The notes under the pieces: model-generated
What the model saw: the letters and a program-made list of their open reading frames with translations, nothing else
Told to the model about the DNA's origin: nothing
The model's database searches: none
Shown: positions 12,071 through 23,240 of the stretch, piece after piece
Layout: the number at the start of each line of letters is the position of its first letter
Position numbering within the stretch: the stretch's first letter is position 1
Program-made: the position numbers and the translations under genes
Assembly: GCF_964355755.1 (NCBI RefSeq)
Contig: NC_092674.1
Span: 13,147,001 to 13,211,000 of the forward strand
Source of the DNA: Antedon mediterranea
Lineage: Eukaryota > Echinodermata > Crinoidea > Comatulida > Antedonidae
Length of the DNA: 64,000 bases
Direction: 5' to 3'

Positions 12071-12245
12071 AAGAAGTCTATCAAATAAAAACCAGTAAAT
12101 GTTTACTTATTTTAAGAAAAGTATTGCTTGAAACAAGAATTCTATCAAATTAAAATTTGTAAATTCTTACTTATATTGGGAAAAAAATTGCTTGAAACAA
12201 GAATTCTATAAAATATAAATCACTAAAAATTTATTTTAAGAACGA
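12071..12245. repeat. Inverted units at the inner edge of array 1
   Basis: From about 12,095 the same unit appears reversed: ACTTATTTTAAGAAAAG, then GCTTGAAACAAGAATTCTAT, twice over and with decreasing match. The array therefore ends in a head-to-head junction near 12,070-12,090. Confidence 0.85.
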
Positions 12246-12624
12246 TAAATGAATACTCATTTTAAGTAATATTTTACTTAAACAAATAAATTCAAGAATG
12301 TTATAAAACATAATATTAACAATACTGTTATTTTCATTAAGAACTACAATTTACATGACATTAGGTACAATAATATATACAACTTCTTTAAAACAAACTT
12401 GTTTTTATTAATAATAAAATGCCATCAAAAGAAAACTTAAAAACATTAAAATGGTAAAATACAAATTTCGTAAAATTCTTCTCCCGCACCTGGGCTTTAA
12501 ACTATTAGGTGTCTTTAAATTTATTAATGTATACTAATGATGATTCAACAGCCTTTGTCAAGTGTACAGGTGTGTTTTCATCACAAATCACTAACTGTTA
12601 AAGGATAGTGAGGCCTACTTCTTT
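12246..12624. other. Transposon interior, no feature assigned
   Basis: AT-rich unique sequence between array 1 and the first gene fragment. No clear exon is seen. Confidence 0.5.
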
Positions 12625-12817
12625 TCATTTTGGATAATCGAAATCCAGAAGGTAAAAAGTGGAGAGGAGAGTAACTAGAGCCTCATCTAATTTTGCTTTC
12701 TTTGTAGTTAGAATTGTTTGCTAAACTTTAATGTAGGCCATTTCTGTGTCCAAAAGCAATACCGGCATATTACCTGATCGGCGTGAAGACCAGGATTCTG
12801 GATCTTTATTCATGTTC
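12625..12817 (-). pseudogene. Coding fragment in transposon, exon-like
   Basis: An acceptor-like TTTTTAG precedes 12,817. The minus strand then stays in one frame to a TGA at 12,625, apart from one internal TAG. It includes NMPVLLLDTEMAYIKV and, after the TAG, KKAKLDEALVTLLSTFYLL followed by DFDYPK. The end resembles the ALL--FY--D-DYPK stretch found in a widespread group of transposon-associated or SAM-domain-linked uncharacterised animal proteins. That resemblance is from memory and weak. It is probably a decayed exon of a gene carried by the transposon. Confidence 0.4.
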
Positions 12818-13881
12818 CTAAAAATGAAAAGAGATTAATATAGTTTTAGTTATTACTGTATTTAAAATATGTGTAACATCATCAACTAATTGGGTACGGT
12901 GTGGTTTTAGAGTCCTATATCTGGGGCGGTAAACACAAAAACATGACGCAATATTAGAACGGTGGTAAGAATAATTTTACATTATAAGACATAAGGGTGG
13001 GTGGAATATGCATTTGAACTTTTTAATCACAAACTTTGCCCTGTTTATACCGATCCCAAAGACAGGCCTGGCTGTATCTATTATTTTTAGTTAAATTATT
13101 AGGGTCTAAATTTATTTTTAATATTACTATTTAGGCAAAACGGTGCTCAATCCTGATTGATGTTTTTATTCTGTATCAATGTTTATAATAACAATCATAC
13201 AATTAAATGTAAATTTTGTTTAATTGTTTGATTTTAATAAATTATTGTAAACATAGTATATACCTCGAATTTTAAGCTAAGATAAATTTGATTTTAAAAA
13301 AACACTTTAAGATATTTTTTTTTAATGTACATAATGTTACTTGTATTTTAAATTTTTAAAAACACTAAATACCTTCAAGGTCGGCAGACTTTTTTTGATG
13401 AGTTTTTCCCAACAAATATGTTTGACAGATTTGACAACATATGGGTTATCTTTGAACCTAACCAAAAATAACAAATTGAAAACATTATATTATATAAATT
13501 TATTTAAATGAGTGGAATAATGTATGGGCATAAACTTGATATACTGTAGCTCAAATTTTTAATAATGTAGCCTACAGTTTTGTAGGTGGTCAATGTAAAA
13601 GGAAGGGGAAAGGGTGGGCTGGCCAGGAGAGCATTAATATGTCAAAAATTAATATTCATAAGTCATTTATTTAATTTTAGTTGTCAAAGGGAGGAGTGCA
13701 TGACACTAGCTTGAGTCGAACCAAGCTGTTAAAAATACGTACACAATATGTACACGTATTTTCCTCACTACCATTGGTCCATTATAAAAATATTTATGAA
13801 TAGATAAAAGTACAAAAACATACACTGTACTTACCAGATGGAGGACTGGTGTTTCTCTTTAAAATACCAAAATAAACTATA

Positions 13882-13992
13882 TTATTCCCTTCTTTGGAAA
13901 AATTTGCTAAGCACTTTTTTAAAAAGCTTTCTTTTGTATTTCATTCCTCTTTGCCTAGTAATAATTAGTATCCTTCGAACTTCTTCAATTAC
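13882..13992 (-). pseudogene. Possible exon in transposon, Lys/Arg-rich
   Basis: Preceded by TTTGTTAG on the minus strand, the frame opens VIEEVRRILIITRQRGMKYK, continues with a basic helix-like stretch (KRKLFKKVLSKFFQRR) and ends at TAA. The reading frame does not fit directly with the upstream exon at 14,590-14,524, which would leave one base over. Either an exon is missing or an indel has broken the gene. Function unknown. Confidence 0.35.
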
Positions 13993-14523
13993 CTAACAAA
14001 TAATTTAAGATAAAAAAAGAAATTTAATATAACAATTTTAGTTATGCAGTACGTATGTTTTTTGTTTGTTTTTTTAGTATGTTTTTTTAAAAATTTAGAG
14101 TTAAAAACATTAAGTTTCAATATCGATGTGATCACTTCGGGGATTACTTAGTGTGTACAATTAATTAAATATAAAGAAGTGTTTTTAAATGTCATTATAT
14201 TTCTCATTGGAATATGTGTATATAATATAATCCTTCGTAGATATTTCATGGCTACATTGCAAAATAACTGTTACATTATAATTGTATTATCTATTATTAG
14301 GCCTTCCTTATACCTAGCTGAAATAGGTCCGACAATATTTGTCCCCTCTGTCAATGTCTGAACTAAAATGCTAAGCTAAACCTATACACCTGTCCGTCAG
14401 TACAGGCATAGTAGGCTAGCCTAGACCTACTAGTTCCAGGCCTACAGTATTACTAAATAGGAAGGAGCCTAGGCTAGGCCTAGACTGCTGGTAGATTAAA
14501 ATATAATTATTAGGCCTACGAAC

Positions 14524-14590
14524 CTGTTAAAATGTTGGCCACTTCTTCATCTATTTCTCGGATCTTCAACAAAGCGTCTTCCTTCGACAT
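14524..14590 (-). pseudogene. Possible start exon in transposon
   Basis: An ATG at 14,590 opens MSKEDALLKIREIDEEVANI, amphipathic and highly charged like an N-terminal helix. The exon ends ACAG followed by GTTCG, a usable donor. It sits in GC-richer sequence than its surroundings. It may be the first coding exon of the same minus-strand gene as the fragments at 13,992-13,882 and 12,817-12,625. No family is recognised. Confidence 0.4.
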
Positions 14591-14860
14591 TATATTAGAC
14601 TAATCTTACTAGGCCTATTGAAGCATTTAATATATAAATTGCGATGAAAGGTGTCTTTTACAGTACTTACAAACTCTAGATTTTGAATGATTACTTTAAA
14701 AAACCGTTGGCCATGATCCCGCCGGGAGCTAGGTCATCGACCACACACAGTGTTGTTTTTCAACTATAACCAAAAATTTATCGCTGGCCTTTTACCCAGA
14801 ATGTATAAGGTCATTATACTGCTTAACGTTAAAGCATGGAGGTATAAACCTCCATGGTGG

Positions 14861-15127
14861 TTAAAGCAAATCTATAAAACGTCTGGACCAACAGTAATAC
14901 GACAGACAATAATAATGACACATGTTTGTTGCAGTCCGAAAAAAAGCGATAAGTTGGTGCCAGTAAACTGAAGTAGGTACAGTATTTGCTACCCTATTTG
15001 CTAAGGCATTATAATTCAATTCATGGAAATACTCCGAATTTTCGAGTAACATGTGGAATTGGTGGTTCGCTGCCCGGCAAGCTTTGGAATTTACAATTCG
15101 TTTTACAAGCATGTCATAAGACGCCAT
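14861..15127 (-). pseudogene. Possible coding exon in transposon
   Basis: The minus strand is open for 97 codons. An internal ATG at 15,127 gives MASYDMLVKRIVNSKACRAA, followed by LLENSEYFHELNYNALANRV. Composition is more protein-like than that of the surrounding shadow frames, with no homopolymer bias. A plus-strand coding fragment starts about 60-70 bp away in the opposite direction, so the gap could be a divergent promoter. No family recognised; it could still be a chance frame. Confidence 0.3.
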
Positions 15128-15184
15128 TTTAAGGACGAGTATAACAATCGGCAACCTCCTGCAGTTGACGATGGAAACATCAGT

Positions 15185-15320
15185 ATATAAGTATGCCTGG
15201 AGAAAACGAGGATGCCAATTGAGGATGAAGTAGAACTAGGCCTAGACTAGGAGACTGACGAAGTTAATGAAGAAAAAAACTATTATAACGGGGATGATTT
15301 ATCAACTGACGATAGTTAGT
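15185..15320 (+). pseudogene. Coding fragment in transposon, acidic
   Basis: The plus strand reads KYAWRKRG and then, after a frame change, RMPIEDEVELGLD and, past a stop, ETDEVNEEKNYYNGDDLSTD. The acidic run looks like a linker in a real protein, but stops and slips break it. Probably the upstream part of the plus-strand gene fragment at 15,423-15,943. Confidence 0.3.
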
Positions 15321-15422
15321 AGTAGTGATAATTTTAGTATTGTTATACTGTTAATGATTGTTTAATATTAATTATCTTGTTGATGCTCAGCAAGAAGGCC
15401 TACTTAGTACTAACTAGAGGAT

Positions 15423-15497
15423 GAACAAGCAGATAATAGTATAAAAAATGCTGATTTCTTTCTACTAAAATTAAAGGAGAGAAACAAGATTCCACAG
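15423..15497 (+). pseudogene. Coding exon fragment in transposon (gene part 1)
   Basis: Reads DEQADNSIKNADFFLLKLKE then RNKIPQ, and ends ACAG followed by GTAAGC, a strong donor. It joins in frame to the exon at 15,821. The joined product has an amphipathic-helix pattern resembling a helical domain seen in many transposon-linked uncharacterised animal proteins. The resemblance is from memory. No start codon is seen and the upstream boundary is unclear. Confidence 0.5.
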
Positions 15498-15820
15498 GTA
15501 AGCCATTTTGCTTTAAAATTACAACAATTATGCATTTTAAACTATTTTTTATTAGAGAAATACGTCTATTTCCTAGGCCTTGCTGGTACTGTTATTATAC
15601 AGGACTATTAGCTATAGTAACTATAGGACTTGGGTACTAGGCCTAGGCCTAGGCATTATACACTCTAAGTTTATGTTGCATTTTTTTGTGACCAATTTCA
15701 TTGTTACAAATAACATTTTTTTTGTTAGGCTGCATAGCTCCCCATCTAAAGCACAACTTAGTTTTTAAACATATTAAAACTTGAATATAAAAAATATTAA
15801 ATCAATATTATTTTCTTTAG

Positions 15821-15943
15821 GTTGCAGTGCAATCGATTATTCAAAGCACAAACAGTTTGATTACCCAGATTCTTTCATCAGTTGAAACTGAAGTGCTAAC
15901 TGCTCTACCGTTGTGTGAATATAAGGATGACAATCTATTTTAA
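15821..15943 (+). pseudogene. Coding exon fragment in transposon (gene part 2)
   Basis: Preceded by TTATTTTCTTTAG, a good polypyrimidine acceptor, and in frame with 15,423-15,497 across a 323-bp intron. It reads VAVQSIIQSTNSLITQILSS then VETEVLTALPLCEYKDD. The frame ends at TAA inside the first unit of array 2 (CTATTTTAAGTAAAAC), so the true 3' part of the exon has been replaced by the array. It is therefore a truncated piece of a spliced gene carried by a mobile element. Confidence 0.5.
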
Positions 15944-17474
15944 GTAAAACATTTCTCAAAATAAGTATTTTTCAGAATATTAAAATAGAATTGACTTCAA
16001 TTCAAGCAAAAATAGTCTTGATAGGATATAGTATGATATTGACTTCTTATCTTAAGTAAAACATTTCTCAAAATAAGTATTTTTTAAAATATTGCGAATC
16101 TCAATTTAAGCAAAAATAGTCTTGATAAGATAGTATGATATTGACTTCTTATTTTAAGTAAAACATTTCTCAAAATAAGTATTTTAAAGAATATTGCGAA
16201 TCTTGATTCAAGTAAAAATAGTCTTGATAAGATAGTATGATATTGACTTCTTATTTTAAGTAAAACATTTCTCAAAATCAGAATATTGCGAATCTGAATT
16301 CAAGCAAAAATAGTCTTGATAGGGTAGTATGATATTGACTTCTTATTTTAAGTAAAACATTTTTCAAAATAATTATTTTTTAAAATATTGCGAATCTCAA
16401 TTTAAGCAAAAATAGTCTTGATAAGATAGTATGATATTGACTTCTTATTTTAAGTAAAACATTTCTCGAAATAAGTATTTTTAAGAATATTGCGAATCTT
16501 GATTCAAGTAAAAATAGTCTTGATAAGATAGTATGATATTGACTTCTTATTTTAAGTAAAACATTTCTCAAAATAAGTATTTTTAAAAATATTGCGAATC
16601 TCAATTTAAGCAAAAATAGTCTTGATAAGATAGTATGATATTGACTTCTTATTTTAAGTAAAACATTTCTCAAAATAAGTATTTTTAAGAATATTGCGAA
16701 ACCTAATTTAAGAAACTTTGTCTTACCTAGAAAAATATTTATTGTTTTAAGTAATTTTTAGAATTCATCAATCTTGATTTAAGAAAAATTATTCTTGATA
16801 GGGATAAATATAATATTGATTTCTTATTTTAAGTAAAATACTTTTCAAATTAAGTATTTTCAAATCTTGTTTTAAGCAAAACTATTCTTAATAAGAAGAG
16901 AATGATATTGACTTCTTATTTTAAGTAAAATATTTCTTGTAATAAGCATTTTCAAGAATATTGCGAATCTTGATTCAAGTAAAAATAATCTTGATAAGGG
17001 TAGTGTGAAATTGACTTCTTATTTTAAGTAAAATATTTCTCAAAACAAGTATTTTCAAGACTATTGCGAAACCTAATTTAAGAAACTTTGTCTTACCTAG
17101 AAAAATATTGATTGTTTTAAGTAATTTTTATAATTCATCAATCTTGATTTAAGAAAAATTATTCTTGATAGGGATAAATATAATATAGATTTCTTATTTT
17201 AAGTAAAATACTTTTCAAATTAAGTATTTTCAAATCTTGTTTTAAGCAAAACTATTCTTAATAAGAAGAGAATGATATTGACTTCTTATTTTAAGTAAAA
17301 TATTTCTTGTAATAAGCATTTTCAAGAATATTGCAAAACTTAATTTAAGAAAATGTGTCTTTTCTAGAAAATTATTTCTTGTTTTAAGTAATTTTAAATC
17401 TTGACAAGAAAAAAAATACTTATTTTAAGAATTTTTTCTTAAAACAAGATTTTTTTTTCTTGCTTAGAATTTCA
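15935..17474. repeat. Array 2: tandem units of about 102 bp with higher-order repeat
   Basis: Units start TTGACTTCTTATTTTAAGT and continue through AAATATTGCGAATCT, CTTGATTCAAG and AGTCTTGATAAGATAGTA. Near-regular copies lie at about 16,042, 16,145, 16,247, 16,338, 16,441, 16,542 and 16,644. A 370-bp higher-order duplication covers 16,696-17,065 and 17,066-17,435, marked by GCGAAACCTAATTTAAG at both starts. In inverse orientation the unit shares the CTTGATTCAAG and CTTAAAATAAG themes with array 1, so the two arrays are distant relatives arranged as inverted arms. Confidence 0.9.
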
Positions 17475-17486
17475 AATTTTGCTGTG
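17475..17486. repeat. Terminal inverted repeat, right
   Basis: AATTTTGCTGTG, the inverse of the left end at 10,474-10,485. The next base starts CATGGAGTAAT of LINE B. Confidence 0.8.
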
Positions 17487-18601
17487 CATGGAGTAATTTT
17501 ATTTCTATTCATTATCCAAAGTTTGTTGACGAGCTATTGCGAATGCAAATTTGGAATAAAGAAGTAATAAGAATAGGCAACGAATGTATAAGATATGGAA
17601 ATTGGGGAAAAGCAGGTATTCTGTTTGTTAATGATTTGTTTAACAGCAATGGGCAATTTATGAATAAAAAAGAAGTCGAAGATACCTATGGAATTAAGAT
17701 AAATTATAAAAAATTAATAGGAGTAAGAAGGCTTCTTATGGAAAAATTTAACAATTTAATTATATGTGAAATTTTAAAAAACAGTTTTGCCAGATATTCC
17801 ATTTCATATAAAAAGTACTCTTTCAACAAAGAAAGGGATGTCGTATTTTTTATGATGTTTTAAATAACTCAATGTTTACATCCTGGAAAGCACAAAAGAA
17901 ATGGGCAGAGAATACATTTGTATTCAATAACGAACAATTGAAAACAATCTACCTAGATCCACATACGTGTACAATGAATATTGTTTTAATATATTTTCAA
18001 TATAAAATTGTAAACAGAATAATTGCAACAAATGAACAATTATTTAAAATGAATATAAAAGAAACTTCAATGTGCTCATTTAGAGATGGTAAAATCGAAA
18101 CCATTTAGCATTTGTTCTGTAATTGTCCAATAGTAAAAAGGATATGGAACCTTTTCCAGGAAAAAATTTCAGAAAAAACTGGAGTGCAATTTATTTTTAG
18201 TAAAGAGAGCATAATTTTTGGATACCAAGATGCGCATCAGTTTTTTAATTTAAAAGCCATTAATGCAATTATTCTAATTGTAAAATCATTTATTTATAAA
18301 TGTAAACTAGTTAAATGTAAGTCAAATATCAAAATGGTTATGAACGAGTTAAAAAGGTTTTATGAAACGGAAAAAAGTATTTATCATCAGAATTTTCAGG
18401 ACAGTATTTTAAATAGAAAATGGATAAAATTAGAAGCATTTATAAATCAAATATGAAATTGTTAGAGATTAGAATAATTTTTATGAACCTTTATTTAATT
18501 TGTTTGTTGTTTTTGTTTGATTTTTATTTTTTATTTGATTATGTTTTTCCTTTGTAATGTATTATTATGATGAAAAAAATAAATAAATAAAAAAATAAAA
18601 A
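17487..18601 (+). mobile_element. LINE B, 3' part: Tx1/L1-like RT C-terminus with tail
   Basis: The frame entering from the transposon edge reads WSNFISIHYPKFVDELLRMQ, then IWNKEVIRIGNECIRYGNWG and GILFVNDLFNSNGQF, an L1/Tx1 C-terminal order. A frameshift near 17,866 moves to the frame with NNSMFTSWKAQKKWAENT, then LFKMNIKETSMCSF. A TAG at 18,106 interrupts before HLFCNCPIVKRIWNLF, so the zinc-finger-like end is present but its middle Cys is changed (CSFRDG). The tail is A-rich (18,567-18,601) and followed by a target duplication. It is a different copy from LINE A, in the opposite orientation. Confidence 0.9.
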
Positions 18602-18614
18602 AATAGTAAACAAC
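18602..18614. repeat. Target site duplication of LINE B (right)
   Basis: AATAGTAAACAAC, identical to 10,366-10,378. Confidence 0.75.
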
Positions 18615-19540
18615 CAAATAAAAGTGACATTGGGCAGACTTGTAAATGGTAGTTGCGAATGAATTGCCGTTTCTTACAAAGGGAGCATACCGCCTCTCGA
18701 AGCTACGTATTTTGGTACCTGTATGTGTATAGCATGGCCCCCGGTTATCGACGCGTGAGCTGGGCCAACTTCTAAATATATTTACTCTATAAATATTTCT
18801 AACAGAGGGACACCGCCATATTAAGTGCGTCCTATCACTAGTATGTAACTTGATTCAGATTTCTAACTACAGGACAGATATTGACGCGTAAACCACAAAG
18901 AAAATGAGTTTGTCAATTAGTAGACGTTTTACTGTAATATTAAATATATTTGTTACTAGAAATTAGTTTGATAAAATATATTCTACAAAATTAGTAGGCC
19001 TAATCGTATTCCCCTAATAAATTAAGGGGATGGGGGGGGGGGGACACGTGTTCCGATAAATATATTCGCATCATCAGAATTGTAATCAAAGCCTAGAATA
19101 CTTGTATACGTACAAAGTTGCGTTTAAATGTGTCATCATTAGCATGAGAATAGATTTATCGAAACATCTCACGTAATTTTAAGACGGCCCACATTTTCAT
19201 TAAATGCCTTATGATATTATTGATTATCAATCGTAATTTGGTGGTATTATACATGATGTACCTGTTTATGTACAGTGAAAGAGCTTATTTTAGTATCCTA
19301 TAGTAATATATTTTCTATATAAGAGAATATGGTATTTCAAATCAGGTACAAAAGCCGACGATCCAAGCGAATTACATGTTTAAAAAAATTGGAAAACACC
19401 CATTTGTTATTTTCAAAACACATTGCAAGTCGGCGAGGTCCGATGGCATGCGTGAACAGCGCAACAAAAATGAAAAACGAAAATGGCATGTTGTGTTTTC
19501 TGTAGGGCTACAGTAATTAGTGTTTCAGATACCACCATTG
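18615..19540. other. Intronic DNA, no gene seen; G-run at 19,032-19,043
   Basis: Apart from a 12-bp G-run nothing is recognised. It has no clear counterpart in copy B of the segmental duplication. Confidence 0.5.
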
Positions 19541-20770
19541 ACAGTAGCAGAATTGGGTGTTTATTTCAAGCTCACATAAACGATCAATGAAATCCTCGTG
19601 AAACATTATTTAAGCTTATTCACTAGGCCTATAGTATATTTAAATTATCTACTTATTAATTTATTTATATATTGTTTTCTCTTTTTACTTGGTTAGATGA
19701 AACTTGTTACCGAGAAACGACAAACATTCTAGTTGAAATTGTTTATGTATACCCACAGATTGCACTATTTTCTGTATACTTAATTAGGTACTCTTTTCGT
19801 ACATGTCTTGCTGTTGGAAATAGAAAAATATTTCACTTCAATTATTTTCCAAAATAGTGGTACACAACAATGAAAGAAAATGTGAAAACAACATTTTTGT
19901 TACGTTTTTGTTGTCATTATAAATATTTTTGCGACTGAGGTGAACTTCGAAAATGCCGGTCAGATATAAAAAAAAGTTACAAGGAATAAATTAACAATTG
20001 TCAACTGCATACTCATCCATCAAACTAGCCGCCATCGAGCAAATATTCAATTCCATGAATCTTATGAGGATTAGTTTTATAGGAACAATAGTACTTTTTT
20101 TATATTTGTTTTGGCAATTAATGCAATTAAAGCGTACTTAATTCGTCATATTCCATTTGGAATACTACGTCCTGTAAAATTACTAGAATGTTCTGATTTG
20201 TTAATTTTTAGATTATATTATATACAGAATTATATATTATTTAGAATGTTCGGGTGGCATTCCATGCATGCGGCTTTTGGCCTTAATGGAAGTCCTTTTG
20301 TATATTTTTTGCTTTGTATTTTTTTTATGGATCAAATAAACTGACTTGTGTGACTTGTATTTCGGCGCCTTTCCACGTATCAATTTATCGCATCCCATCA
20401 TATTACTATTGAAACCAAATTTAAACATTTCAACAAGCTTTTGAAGATACATTAAAAGAACGCTCATCGTCAGATCTATGTATAGTAATCAGAAATATTC
20501 AAACAAAAAATGATGCTGTTGTGATGTCGGTGGTGGGTGTTAGGTTTGGCGACGTTAATTCGAGGGAGGAATTTGTTGGTAACATTTTATAATAAAATAG
20601 ATTCCCTTAGATATGAACAAGTACAATACAGTGTTAGATATTATCAAGAAGTGATAACAGTTAACAGTTGTATGAAAATGCTTGGTAAATAAATATGGTA
20701 TAGCAGTCAATGAATTAATCAACAAGTATAATTGTGTTTGTTTATAATACAATACTGTGTGTATAAATGT
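19540..20770. repeat. Segmental duplication, copy A right part (partner 24,770-27,855)
   Basis: Ordered matches include TTTATTTCAAGCTCACA near 19,560 with TTTATTTCAAACTCACA near 24,815, GGCGCCTTTCCACGTATCA near 20,363 with GGCGCCCTTCCACATAACC near 25,983, and GGTATAGCAGTCAATGAATT near 20,696 with the same words near 27,787. Same orientation, moderate divergence, many indels. Confidence 0.8.
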
Positions 20771-21000
20771 ACGTGGCGGGGCGTTTTTTTTTGGGAGGGG
20801 CGTTTATTCAAATAAATGCGGTAGGCTTAATTGGTATAATCAATACATTATTTAGTTCTAATCAAACACCAAATAATGAAAATCATCAGTGGTCCGTTAA
20901 TAAGAAACACGTTTTAAACGGCTTGCAACATGGGCCAAAGCACCCGTGTCTCAATGGCGATGCAGTACATGCAGATAGCGCGCATTCTGTTCAAACCTAA
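20580..21000 (+). repeat. Interspersed family Y, copy 1
   Basis: A segment with GGTATAGCAGTCAATGAATT, a G-rich joint (GGCGGGGCG then GGGAGGGGCG) and GTTTATTCAAATAAATGCGG. Relatives lie at about 27,338-27,855 and, inverted, at 63,590-64,000. It overlaps the segmental duplication. It may be a nonautonomous mobile element; no TIR or tail could be fixed. Confidence 0.55.
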
Positions 21001-22180
21001 CAGCAACTCAAACACTCGTGTAACATTCGGCTATATCGATTTCTGATATAATTTTATATATTAATTTTACAATTTTCCCTGCAAAATACTTCGATGATTT
21101 TTTTAATATAATGGATTTGTTTTTTCTTTTTTTTTTCTTTTTTTACAGTATAATTTCATTTTGTTTAAACTACAGGCCTGGCCCGTGAAAAAAAAAATCA
21201 AAATATATGTGTCGCCGTCAACGGCAAATATTGGAAGAGAGCAAAAACTACATCAACCCGGAAATCACAAAATCACTTTTATACCGCCGACGAATGAAAA
21301 TTTGCCGATGAAATCAGAAAGGTTGTTTTAAAACCTTTTATAATATCTGCCTAAGAGAGAAATATTATTAAATCTACGTTTCGCGGTACATCTGAGATAG
21401 ATAATGTAGGTATGCAAGGCGGAAATCTTTTTCCATTGTGCTCAAAAGTAACCATAATTTAAGTATAGATACACTAACATCGTTGAGCACATGTAGCTTG
21501 TAGTATCATGTACGTGCACATAGCATCGCATTGGTAAGTCACAAATATATTAGTGAAATGCACAACACTGCAGTAGTTATTAATTCATAAAGGTTATGAA
21601 ATAATCAAATTAAACAAAGGTCTATCCTTACACGTACAAAAAAACACCAACAGTTATCTAACAACACGTATTCCTTACTTTTGCGCAAACACTGACAGAA
21701 CGAATGATTACATATTATGCTTAATTCTGGAATAGGTATGCACAATGTAAAACGCATAGCACCAACTCCGTGTCGGTTCTTACACCAGCTGTTCCATGCG
21801 TCTAATGTCTTAGAAAAGATAGTATTAGTGTTTTTAATGTCTTATGTCATCGGTAGACATTTAACAGTCAGCGGTAAAGTTACTTCCGAGTTCGTCATCA
21901 CTTTGCGATTTCCAACTTCGCTGTAGTCACAATAAAACCTCTGTACAAAACGCTTGCAGCTGTCCCACATGTGAACCTGGCATGTACATTTGATATACAT
22001 TTGAATCAAGATATTTCATGTTTCTCTCTTTAAACGTCAAAATGAACTAATATATTAATTATATTGTAGAATACTATGGTTTGGCTATTTAATATTATTG
22101 TGACTTACAAGTAATAAATATTAATTTATAAAGATTAAACAAGTTATTACAAAGTGTGACATCAGTTGTTACAAAACCTT
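21001..22180. other. Intronic DNA, no gene seen
   Basis: Contains T-rich tracts near 21,120-21,150 and somewhat GC-richer DNA at 21,180-21,300 and 21,720-21,960. The plus-strand frame at 21,717-21,926 has no splice sites or recognised pattern. Confidence 0.45.
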
Positions 22181-22184
22181 GGTT

Positions 22185-23240
22185 AATCTGACTTTCCAAT
22201 GTCAAGATTAACCTTGACGAGGCAGCGGTGTTCCGAACCATGTGAGGGATACAACCGTGCGCAGTACTCGACAATTAATTAGTCATCCTCGCAACAAAGA
22301 TGACCTGTAATATGACCCGCGATGTGGTTGCTTCATTTAGGTATGTTATTACTGGCACGCCCTTTAAATTGTAAAATTAAACACTTTTTAAATCACATTG
22401 AATTATATAGCACATATTATTTATGTGGGTAACACTTACTTTTGTCTGAAGATCCAATTTAGCACCTTCCTTGAGCAAAATAGTGCAAACATCTGTGTGG
22501 CCGTTTTGTGCTGCCGCATGCAAAGGTGACGCTCCATCCTGAAATATTACAAACATTATGTTATAGTATTTTCTATCTCTAAACAAAGTAGTAAAATATT
22601 GTCCTGAAATCAATACGATGTGATCAATTAAAAATGACGTTATATTTTTAAATAATGCTACATTGTTAAATTAAATAAAGAATATTAACCCTTTTTTTAA
22701 AGATAATGTATTGTATGCATATAAATTTGTCTTTCTTGTAGACCTATAACATTTTTTTATAGTGCTTTATAAATTTATAAAACAAATAAGTGTTTTTTTT
22801 TTGGCCTGAAAAGTAAAACTTCATCCGGTAGTGATAACTAGTCTGAGTGTAAACTGGCAGTTACAGCTAAAATATATCTAGGCTTCAAATTCTGTTCAGG
22901 TAACACATTTTGACTGCTAAATCCTTACTATTGGTTTCATTTTACCGTTACTTGGAGGGTATATTGTTTTTTTATGTTTTATAACATCAAATGAAAATCT
23001 TGATTCATATCCATTTATTGTATCATTTCGCATAAAACACAATGTTGCTCTACAGCACAATACAATGCAAAAACAGATAACTGAAAAAACCACGACATAT
23101 CATTCTCTAACATTCAGTGCCTTAAAGGCTTATGGTAACAATGATTACGGATCTATTAGGAGAGCTGATGGACCTTTTCTTTGAACGTCAAAATAGTGCA
23201 TTGGATTGGTTGGGTCTTGCAAAATTGAATGTGTTTCCTC
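22185..23240. repeat. Segmental duplication around ankyrin exon, copy B
   Basis: Partner of 2,570-5,110. It lacks the ACCGACAG elements, so it is shorter and closer to the ancestral arrangement. It contains ankyrin exon 4. Confidence 0.85.
22440..22538 (-). CDS. Ankyrin-repeat gene, exon 4 (one repeat)
   Basis: A 99-bp, phase-0 exon coding one 33-residue ankyrin repeat. It starts DGASPLHAAAQNGHTDVC and continues TILLKEGAKLDLQTK, close to the consensus, including the SPLHAAA helix start. Acceptor ATTTCAG and donor GTAAGT are both canonical. It differs from exon 5 at about ten residues, while TDxCTILLK is shared, consistent with exon duplication followed by divergence. It sits about 21.3 kb downstream of exon 3. 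Ankyrin repeats serve protein binding; the partner is unknown. Confidence 0.93.

Larger units (their letters stand above)
10474..17486. mobile_element. 7.0-kb DNA transposon with two subterminal tandem arrays
   Basis: The ends are inverted: CACAGCAAAATT at 10,474-10,485 and AATTTTGCTGTG at 17,475-17,486. Host sequence across the junction is GATGCA on the left and CATGGAG on the right, consistent with insertion at TGCA with a 2-bp CA duplication. Inside are a 63-bp array at the left, a different array of about 102 bp at the right, and about 3.7 kb of unique DNA with intron-bearing gene fragments on both strands. I cannot assign a superfamily: the TIR is short and no catalytic DDE motif is visible. 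It interrupts LINE B. The borders are supported by the restored LINE reading frame. Confidence 0.75.

Noticed and set aside
10486-12245. Regular repeat array as a CRISPR
   Set aside because: Units are contiguous 63-bp tandem copies without unique spacers, in a eukaryotic context.
15405-15422. TACTAACTAG as branch point and acceptor of the exon at 15,423
   Set aside because: The branch A would be only about six bases from the AG, too close for normal splicing; the exon start is left undefined.
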